Below are positions 58,792 through 64,000 of a stretch of DNA of 64,000 nucleotides, piece by piece. Position 1 is the stretch's first letter, and every line of letters starts with the position of its first letter. Source of the stretch: Micromonospora matsumotoense (GTDB lineage Bacteria > Actinomycetota > Actinomycetes > Mycobacteriales > Micromonosporaceae); contig NZ_FMCU01000009.1 of NCBI RefSeq assembly GCF_900091525.1, forward strand, positions 1 to 64,000. Direction: 5' to 3'. Under the pieces are notes generated by a model. That model had not been told where the DNA came from and did no database searches. It saw nothing but the letters and a program-made list of their open reading frames with translations. A program made the position numbers and the translations under genes.

Positions 58792-60588
58792 TCACTCCTG
58801 CGGATCACGCGGGGTCGGCACCCCGGCGGGCGGCTGCTGCGGGGCCGGCGGCGGGGGCGGGGTGGTCTCGCGGATCAGGGCACCCAGCCCGGCCCGGCGG
58901 GCCACCACGGTCAGCCGGTCCCCCGCCGAGATCACCATCCGGGGGTCCGCCCGCCAGTCGGTCTTCTGGCCGACCCGGGAGTGGGCCAGCAGGCGCACCT
59001 CGCCGGGTCGGGCCACCGCGCTGAGCGGGCGGCCGTCCAGCGCGGCACCGGCCACCACCGGCACCTCCACCACCAGCAGGGCGTGCCGGTCGACCGGGAT
59101 GGTGGCGATGACCGCCCGGTCCAGCAGTGCGGCGGCGAACGACGGCGCGGCCAGGTAGGACACGCTGCGCGAGATGCCGATGCCGAAGGCCCGCTGGATC
59201 CGCTCGGCGAAGTCACCGTCGAAGAGCCGCAGCACCACCCGCAGCTCCGGGTTGAGCGCCCGACCGTTCAACGCGGCCCGCAGGTTGACCCCGTCGTCGG
59301 TGGAGACCACCACCAGCGCCTGGCAGTGCTCCACCGAGGCCGAGCGCAACGTCTCCTCCCGGGCCGCGTCCCCGACGATCAGCGGTACGCCCAGCCGCCG
59401 GGCCAGCGCCGCACCCCGCGCCTCGGCACTCCGGTCGATCGCCACCACCTCGACGCCGAAGTCGTGCAGTTGCGCCATCACCCGGGTACCGATGTTGCCC
59501 AGCCCGACGACCACCACGTGCCCGGTACGTTCCGGTTGGATGCGACCGGCGTGCAGGGCCAGCCGGGCGTTGACGATGCCGTCGACCACCACGGCGGTGC
59601 TCAGCGGGATCAGCGCCAGCCCGGCCAGGTTGAGCACCACCTGCATGATCTGGGCGGCGGCCGGTTTGGCGACGTCCGGGTCCTGGCCGCTGAGCGTGGT
59701 GACCAGGGTCAGATAGAGCGCCTCCGTCCAGCTCACCTCGACCGCGCGGGCGTTCAGCCAACCGAGCAGCGCGATCACCCCGAGCAGGGTGAGCACCGCG
59801 ATGCCGATCTTGCGGGTGGCGAAGCTGCGGACCGCCCGGAGCAGCACCGCGAGGGGCTGCCGGCGACGCCGGGCCCGGACCAGCCGGCGGGCCGCCAGCT
59901 CGGTGCCGGCCGGCTGGCCGGTCGCCTCGGCGAGCACCACGTCGGCGGCCTTCTCGTCGGCGGGCAGCACCCGGACCAGGTCCGGGTCGGTGGTGACCGC
60001 CAGCCCGCACACCACGTCGGCGGGACGGACGTCGTCCCGGCGGGCCACGTAGAGGGTACGGCCGCCGTGCCGGAAGTGGGTCGGGGCGACCTCACCGAGG
60101 GCGGCGGCGACGAACGCCGGGGCGGCCATCGAGGCGTCGGACAGGACCGCCGAGTCGGGGAAGAGCTGCCGCAGGCCGTTGGCGAGGCTGGTGTTGAACA
60201 TCCGGACCACCAGGCGCAGCCGGGGTTCGACCTCCTGCGCGCAGAGCGCGGCGTGCATGTTGCCCACGTCGTCCTGGTGCAGCAGGGCCAACCCGTCCGC
60301 GCCGGCCAGGCCGGCCCGGCGGAAGGTGGCCTCGTCGAGCCGGTCGGCCCGGATCACCTGGACCCCGTCGATGTCCCGCCCGTCGGGGCCCTCCGAGCGG
60401 CGGCGCTCCGGCACGACCAGGGTGATCCGGACCCGGCCCTGGGCCAGCTCGGTGCCGAACAGCGCCCGGACCACCCAGTACGCCAGCGGGTCGTTGCCGC
60501 ATATCACGTAGTGCGGGTGGGAGTCGCCGTTCATCCGCAGCCGCCAGCCGGTCGCGCGCCGGGCACGATCACGCAGGGGTTCGGCCAT
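58792..60588 (-). CDS. Twin-RCK ion-channel-like protein (Castor/Pollux or TrkA-type)
   Basis: 598 residues. An N-terminal RCK domain (about 20-195; GNDPLAYWVVRALFG, GADGLALLHQDD), then three membrane segments (about 245-320), then a second RCK domain (HVVVVGLGNIGTRVMAQLHDFGVEVVAIDRS, a full Rossmann GxGxxG) and a C-terminal RCK_C (about 530-580). The pore-helix region reads YLTLVTTLSGQDPD; there is no TVGYG, so it is not a standard K+ filter. TACCAT ends 6 bp before the ATG. Ends in a Pro-rich tail. Confidence 0.85.
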   Translation of the reverse strand: MAEPLRDRARRATGWRLRMNGDSHPHYVICGNDPLAYWVVRALFGTELAQGRVRITLVVPERRRSEGPDGRDIDGVQVIRADRLDEATFRRAGLAGADGLALLHQDDVGNMHAALCAQEVEPRLRLVVRMFNTSLANGLRQLFPDSAVLSDASMAAPAFVAAALGEVAPTHFRHGGRTLYVARRDDVRPADVVCGLAVTTDPDLVRVLPADEKAADVVLAEATGQPAGTELAARRLVRARRRRQPLAVLLRAVRSFATRKIGIAVLTLLGVIALLGWLNARAVEVSWTEALYLTLVTTLSGQDPDVAKPAAAQIMQVVLNLAGLALIPLSTAVVVDGIVNARLALHAGRIQPERTGHVVVVGLGNIGTRVMAQLHDFGVEVVAIDRSAEARGAALARRLGVPLIVGDAAREETLRSASVEHCQALVVVSTDDGVNLRAALNGRALNPELRVVLRLFDGDFAERIQRAFGIGISRSVSYLAAPSFAAALLDRAVIATIPVDRHALLVVEVPVVAGAALDGRPLSAVARPGEVRLLAHSRVGQKTDWRADPRMVISAGDRLTVVARRAGLGALIRETTPPPPPAPQQPPAGVPTPRDPQE

Positions 60589-60709
60589 GCCCGGATGGTA
60601 GCCAGCCGGTCGCGGCGGGCGCAGCCCTGGTGATCCGCACCGGCCGGTGCGGGGACGACGCGGGTGGTCCCGCAGACATGGTGGGCGTGACGGTGGGTAG
60701 AGCAGCGCC

Positions 60710-61237
60710 GTGCAGACCTTCCTGCCGTACCCGGGCTTCCTGGCCAGCGCGCGGGTCCTCGACCAGCGGCGGCTGGGCAAACAGCGGGTGGAGGCGCTCC
60801 AGGTGCTGCGCGGCCTGACCCGGCCGGGCTACGGCTGGCGGCACCACCCGGCGGTCAAGATGTGGGCCGGCTACGAGGAGGCGTTGACCCGGTACGGGCT
60901 GGACGTGTGCGCGGTCTGGTGCGCGGCGGGTCGGGCCGACACCTGCGCAGCCACGCTGGTCACCGACCTGACCGCCGCCCGGGGCGCGGGCCGGGTACGC
61001 ACCCAGGCCGAGCTGGCCGCCGCCGGTGAGCTGCCGCCCTGGTGGGGCCGCGACGACCTGCACCTGAGCCACCGCGCGGCGCTGCTGCGCAAGGACCCCG
61101 ACCACTACCGCCCCCGGTTCGGCGACGTTCCGTCCGACCTGGAGTACGTCTGGCCCCCGTCCGACCGGGCCCCGCTCGCCGCCGGGCAACCCGCCGACGC
61201 TCCCGCCGGGGACCCCAGCAACACTCCCGCCGAGTGA
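60710..61237 (+). CDS. MSMEG_6728-family protein (pyrimidine-dimer glycosylase-like)
   Basis: 175 residues from a GTG. The family pattern is visible: MQTFLPYPGFLASARVLDQRRLGKQRVEALQVLRGL, then WWGRDDLHLSHRAALLRKDPDHYRPRFGDV. The domain is related to T4-endonuclease-V-like DNA glycosylases; Lys/Arg-rich N-terminus and HxxH residues may be catalytic. The C-terminus carries short Pro/Ala repeats (DAPAGDPSNTPAE), whose DNA repeats continue beyond the stop. Divergent from the channel gene, about 120 bp. Confidence 0.82.
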   Translation: MQTFLPYPGFLASARVLDQRRLGKQRVEALQVLRGLTRPGYGWRHHPAVKMWAGYEEALTRYGLDVCAVWCAAGRADTCAATLVTDLTAARGAGRVRTQAELAAAGELPPWWGRDDLHLSHRAALLRKDPDHYRPRFGDVPSDLEYVWPPSDRAPLAAGQPADAPAGDPSNTPAE

Positions 61238-61292
61238 TCCGCCGACGCCACCGTCGGGGACCCCACCGACGCCTCCGCCGGTGGTGGCGGGC

Positions 61293-61328
61293 CTGCCTGA
61301 CCGGGCCGGATCCGGCGAGGTCAGGCAG
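61293..61328. terminator. Hairpin between glycosylase-like and FAD genes
   Basis: CTGCCTGACC (61293-61302) pairs with GGTCAGGCAG (61319-61328), with the palindrome GCCGGATCCGGC (61305-61316) in the loop. CAGACT just after it may be a -10 box for the next gene. Confidence 0.65.
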
Positions 61329-61357
61329 ACTGGGGCCCCTCGGGTCGGAAGGTGCAC

Positions 61358-62884
61358 ATGGCGCTGTCGCAGAAGCTGGGCCGGCTCATCGGCGTACGCG
61401 AGCAGGTGGTGGACCCGGGCGGTGGGGGCGCCCCCCGGGTGGCCCGGCAGACCACGGCCGTGGTGGTGGGCGGTGGGATCGCCGGCATGTCGGCGGCGGT
61501 GGTGCTCGCCGAACGCGGGGTGGACGTCACCGTGCTGGAGGCCGCGCCGACGCTCGGCGGCCGGCTCGGTGCATGGCCGGAGGCGCTCGCCGACGGCAGC
61601 CAGGTCAACGAGCACGGCTTCCACGCGTTCTTCCGGCAGTACTACAACTGGCGGTCGATCCTGCGCCGGGTCGACCCGACGCTCGGCTTCCTCAAGCCGA
61701 TCCCCGGTTACCCGATCCTGTCCGCGCAGTGGCCCACCGAGGAGTTCGGCAGGCTGCCCCCGGCCCCGCCGGTGAACCTGCTGGCGCTCCTGCTGCGCAG
61801 CCCCAGCCTGCGCCTGACCGACCTGCGCGGGATGGACCGGGACGCCGCGCTGCCGCTGCTCAGCTACGACCCGGTGCGCACCTATGCCGAGTTCGACGAC
61901 ACCACCGCCGATACGCTGCTCGCCTCGCTGAAGCTGCCGGACCGGGCGCGGGCGATGCTGTTCGAGGTCTTCTCACACTCGTTCTTCAACCACGAGGCGG
62001 AGATGTCGGCCGCCGAGATGATCGCCCAGTTCCACTTCTATCTGCTGGGCAACCCGGAGGGGCTGGCGTTCGACTGCCCCGACGAGGACTACGCCACGGC
62101 GATCTGGCAGCCGCTGACCCGGCACGTGGCGCAGCACGGCGGCCGGGTGCGCACCGGGGTCGCCGCCACCCGGCTGGACCGGGAGCCGGACGGCTGGCGG
62201 GTCACCACCGCCGACGGCACCGTCCACCCCGCCGGGCACGTGGTGCTGGCCGTCGACCCGCCCGCGCTGGCCGCGCTGGTCGCCGCCTCCCCCGGCCTGG
62301 TCGCGGCGGCACCCGAGCTGGTGGTGCGGATGCCCGCGTTCGGTCGGCCCGGCCCGCCGTACGCGGTGGCGCGGTACTGGCTCGACGGGGACGTCCGGGC
62401 CGACCGGGCGGTGTTCAGCGGGGTGTCCCGACAGCCCACCCTGGACTCGGTGACCCTCTACCACCGGCTGGAGAACGAGTCCCGCCGCTGGGCGCAACGC
62501 ACCGGTGGCGCGGTGGTGGAGTTGCACGCGTACGCCTGCGACGAGGGGGTGCCGGCCGGGGAGTTGGCCGAACGGATGCGCGCCGAGTTGGTCGGGCTCT
62601 GGCCGGAGGTAGCCGGGTTGGGCGTCCGTGAGCTGCGCGCCCGGGTCGAGGCGCAGGCCCCGGCGTTCACCCCGGGCAGCCACGCCGGCCGGCCCGGGGT
62701 ACGTACCGACGCCGACGGCCTCTATCTGGCCGGGGACGGCATCGGCACCGACTTCCCGAGCGCGTTGATGGAGCGGTCGGCGGCGACCGGGATCATCGCC
62801 GCCAACCACATCCTGCGCGCCGAGGGGGCCGCCGCCGAACCGGTCCACTCGGTCCGCCCCCGGGGCCTGCTCGCCGGGAAGTGA
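61358..62884 (+). CDS. FAD-dependent oxidoreductase, phytoene-desaturase/CrtU-like
   Basis: 508 residues. N-terminal FAD motif AVVVGGGIAGMSAAVVLAERGVDVTVLEA, then LGGRL...; the C-terminal FAD segment is DGLYLAGDGIGTDFPSALMERSAATG, as in amine oxidase/carotenoid desaturases. Middle part includes EHGFHAFFRQYYN and FFNHEAEMSAAEMIAQFHFYLLGNPEGL, similar to the desaturase-like half of isorenieratene synthase (CrtU). It may act on a carotenoid, but no other crt gene is close. SD GGAAGG 5 nt before the ATG. Confidence 0.8.
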   Translation: MALSQKLGRLIGVREQVVDPGGGGAPRVARQTTAVVVGGGIAGMSAAVVLAERGVDVTVLEAAPTLGGRLGAWPEALADGSQVNEHGFHAFFRQYYNWRSILRRVDPTLGFLKPIPGYPILSAQWPTEEFGRLPPAPPVNLLALLLRSPSLRLTDLRGMDRDAALPLLSYDPVRTYAEFDDTTADTLLASLKLPDRARAMLFEVFSHSFFNHEAEMSAAEMIAQFHFYLLGNPEGLAFDCPDEDYATAIWQPLTRHVAQHGGRVRTGVAATRLDREPDGWRVTTADGTVHPAGHVVLAVDPPALAALVAASPGLVAAAPELVVRMPAFGRPGPPYAVARYWLDGDVRADRAVFSGVSRQPTLDSVTLYHRLENESRRWAQRTGGAVVELHAYACDEGVPAGELAERMRAELVGLWPEVAGLGVRELRARVEAQAPAFTPGSHAGRPGVRTDADGLYLAGDGIGTDFPSALMERSAATGIIAANHILRAEGAAAEPVHSVRPRGLLAGK

Positions 62885-62905
62885 GCCGCCCGGGGGCGGA
62901 CCGGG

Positions 62906-62925
62906 CGGGCTGACCGGTCAGCCCG
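62906..62925. terminator. Perfect 20-bp palindrome at the end of two genes
   Basis: CGGGCTGACCGGTCAGCCCG; it contains the stop codon of the small AdhE-like ORF and lies 22 bp after the FAD gene. Probable bidirectional terminator. Confidence 0.55.
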
Positions 62926-63181
62926 ACGTGCCCTGGTAGGCGTCCCGCATGAGCTGCTGCATGTCGTCGAGCATCGGCATCCGGGGGTTGGCCGGCGCGC
63001 ACTGGTCCTCGTAGGCGTTGAGTGCCTGCTGGGGCGGCGCCGCCTCGTACGCCAGCGCGGCCACCGACGCCTTCCGGACGATGTGGTCGATCTGCTCCGG
63101 GTCGTAGCGGTAGTAGTCGGCCAGGGCCTTGAGGCCGTCGGCGACCAGGGCGTCGATCGTGGTGGCGAGTGCGGTCGACAT
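62918..63181 (-). pseudogene. 87-residue ORF joining the two ends of AdhE
   Basis: The first ~48 residues resemble the N-terminus of bifunctional aldehyde/alcohol dehydrogenase AdhE (LVADGLKALADYYRYDPEQIDHIVRKASVAALAY). The last ~35 resemble its extreme C-terminus (AYEDQCAPANPRMPMLDD and QQLMRDAYQG). All catalytic domains, about 800 residues, are absent, yet the frame is intact and has an SD-like GAGG nine nt before the ATG. It is either an in-frame deletion remnant or a small protein with an independent role, for example in the spirosome interface. Direct repeats of GGGACC-type sites lie 91-148 bp upstream. Confidence 0.6.
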
Positions 63182-63271
63182 GCTTTCGCCTCGGCGGTTG
63201 GCGCCTTTCGGACACCCTCAGCATCCATCGACGGCCATCTCGGCGGTGGGGCGCAAGGACCGTCCGACGGT

Positions 63272-63329
63272 GGCCGAAGGTCCCGTCGGCACGCCCGTCC
63301 CGGGTGTCTCCGGTCGGCCGAAGGTCCCG
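63272..63329 (-). promoter_or_regulatory. Two 14-bp direct repeats upstream of AdhE-like ORF
   Basis: CGGGACCTTCGGCC occurs at 63272-63285 and 63316-63329 (44 bp apart, minus strand). The GGGAC half-site resembles those of DosR/DevR-type hypoxia regulators. The region is also upstream of the divergent gene at 63393. Confidence 0.45.
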
Positions 63330-63392
63330 ATGTCACGCGGCGAACACGCAGCGTCGCCTACCCGACACCGGGTCCCGCCGGTCCCGGCCACC

Positions 63393-64000
63393 ATGATTCG
63401 CATGACGGGACCGCGAAAGGCCTACACGTTGCTCGCCGTGGCCGCCCTCGGGGTGGCGGTGCTGGCCTGGCGGATGGGGGTCGACAAGGCCAACGCACTG
63501 GTGGGCCTGGCCGGCGTCTTCGCCGCGAGCGCGCTCGGCCTGCTGTCCCTGTTCAGCGCGATCGACCCACGGCTGTCCCGGGCGGCGGCGGACGCCGCCG
63601 CCGTGCCGGCGGGGGCGACCCCGCCCGCGCTCGACGCCCCGGCCGGGTCCGCCGCCACACCGTCGGACCCGGGGCCGCGCCGCCGCTGGCAGCGCTGGCG
63701 GCTGCCGGCCGGAATCGCCGTACTGCTGCTGGTGATCGTCGGTGCGGTGGCCGTGCTCTCCTGGCCGATGGACCGCACGCCGGACGCGCGAAGTGCCTCC
63801 CCCACGACCTCCGCCGACGCCTCGTCGGCCGACCCCACCGCCCCGCCGACCCCGGTCGGGTCGACACCCACGACCGATCCGTCCGGGGCGACGCCCGCCA
63901 CCACCCCGGCGACCCCGGAGCCGGGTCCGGACGGGCCGACGTCCGGCCCCGGGCCGACCCCCACGGGCAGGCCGACGCTCACCACGGGGCCGGTCGGGCC
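63393..64000 (+). CDS. Membrane protein with Pro/Thr-rich tail, 3' end outside window
   Basis: The frame is open from the ATG at 63393 (alternative at 63402) to the right edge, about 202 codons without a stop. Two TM helices near the N-terminus (AYTLLAVAALGVAVLAWRM and ALVGLAGVFAASALGLLSLF), a cytosolic basic loop (RRRWQRWR), and a third TM (AGIAVLLLVIVGAVAVLSW), then an extracytoplasmic Ser/Thr/Pro-rich stalk. The domain after the stalk lies outside the window. Function unknown; an antisense frame at 63422-63985 is judged to be a shadow. Confidence 0.65.
   Translation, partial: MIRMTGPRKAYTLLAVAALGVAVLAWRMGVDKANALVGLAGVFAASALGLLSLFSAIDPRLSRAAADAAAVPAGATPPALDAPAGSAATPSDPGPRRRWQRWRLPAGIAVLLLVIVGAVAVLSWPMDRTPDARSASPTTSADASSADPTAPPTPVGSTPTTDPSGATPATTPATPEPGPDGPTSGPGPTPTGRPTLTTGPVG

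Noticed and set aside
63422..63985. A 187-codon minus-strand ORF at the right edge
   Set aside because: Antisense to the membrane-protein frame, which has coherent TM helices and a typical Pro/Thr-rich stalk; the antisense frame is a shadow.

Overview
The window is chromosomal DNA from a very G+C-rich actinomycete. I infer a member of the Micromonosporaceae (Micromonospora-like), from the codon usage, a conservon (cvn) operon, a groEL with tandem CIRCE operators, an S-box upstream of threonine synthase, and many starts that look leaderless. I see no rRNA, tRNA, insertion sequence, prophage or CRISPR array. The content is mostly housekeeping and envelope genes, about 56 protein genes in all. 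Two of them run off the window: a collagen-like protein at the left edge and a membrane protein at the right edge.

Layout. 1-9.1 kb: collagen-like secreted protein, PrsW-type membrane protease, FUSC transporter, HD hydrolase, DUF4031 protein and an FAD-linked oxidase in a tight divergent pair, a lipoprotein, and glycerol-3-phosphate dehydrogenase. 9.7-15.5 kb: an 11-TM subtilase, a lone groEL with two CIRCE boxes, a proline-rich membrane protein, and a cold-shock protein. 15.7-22.5 kb: GNAT enzymes, PaaN, a candidate structured RNA, a GC-rich minisatellite, thrC under an SAM riboswitch, and a lipoprotein. 22.6-31.7 kb: DoxX, a 1-kb gene-poor patch, a secreted propeller-like protein, a four-gene MacAB-like export operon, and a divergent two-component system. 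32-37.6 kb: a small GntR regulator facing a three-gene cluster with a DivIVA-like protein, then a permease and a hydrolase-ABC fusion. 38-46.7 kb: an extended conservon (extra sensor, CvnA-D, a small acidic protein) followed by a two-ring AAA ATPase. 47-54.5 kb: GNAT, DUF3263, an ABC pair, and an amino-sugar operon (SIS isomerase/deaminase, ROK kinase, nagA) divergent from its probable DeoR regulator. 54.5-64 kb: DUF4032, a PAP2 phosphatase, a secreted peptidoglycan-binding protein between two copies of the PAP2 gene end, an APC permease, an RCK channel-like protein, a glycosylase-like protein, an FAD desaturase-like enzyme, and a tiny AdhE-derived ORF.

Themes. (1) About fifteen starts sit 6-7 bp behind a TANNNT/CANNNT -10 box, the signature of leaderless mRNAs; I used this to choose several starts. 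(2) Five long palindromes occupy the gaps between genes and look like REP-type repeats rather than simple terminators. (3) Regulatory sites are legible at groEL, thrC, the amino-sugar operon, the 50.3-kb ABC operon and the GntR cluster. (4) The most unusual items are a structured RNA candidate with a possible 8-bp pseudoknot at 19.47-19.60 kb, an 87-residue ORF that joins the two ends of AdhE, the duplicated PAP2 tail around an inserted gene, and a pair of mutually exclusive hairpins upstream of the collagen-like gene.
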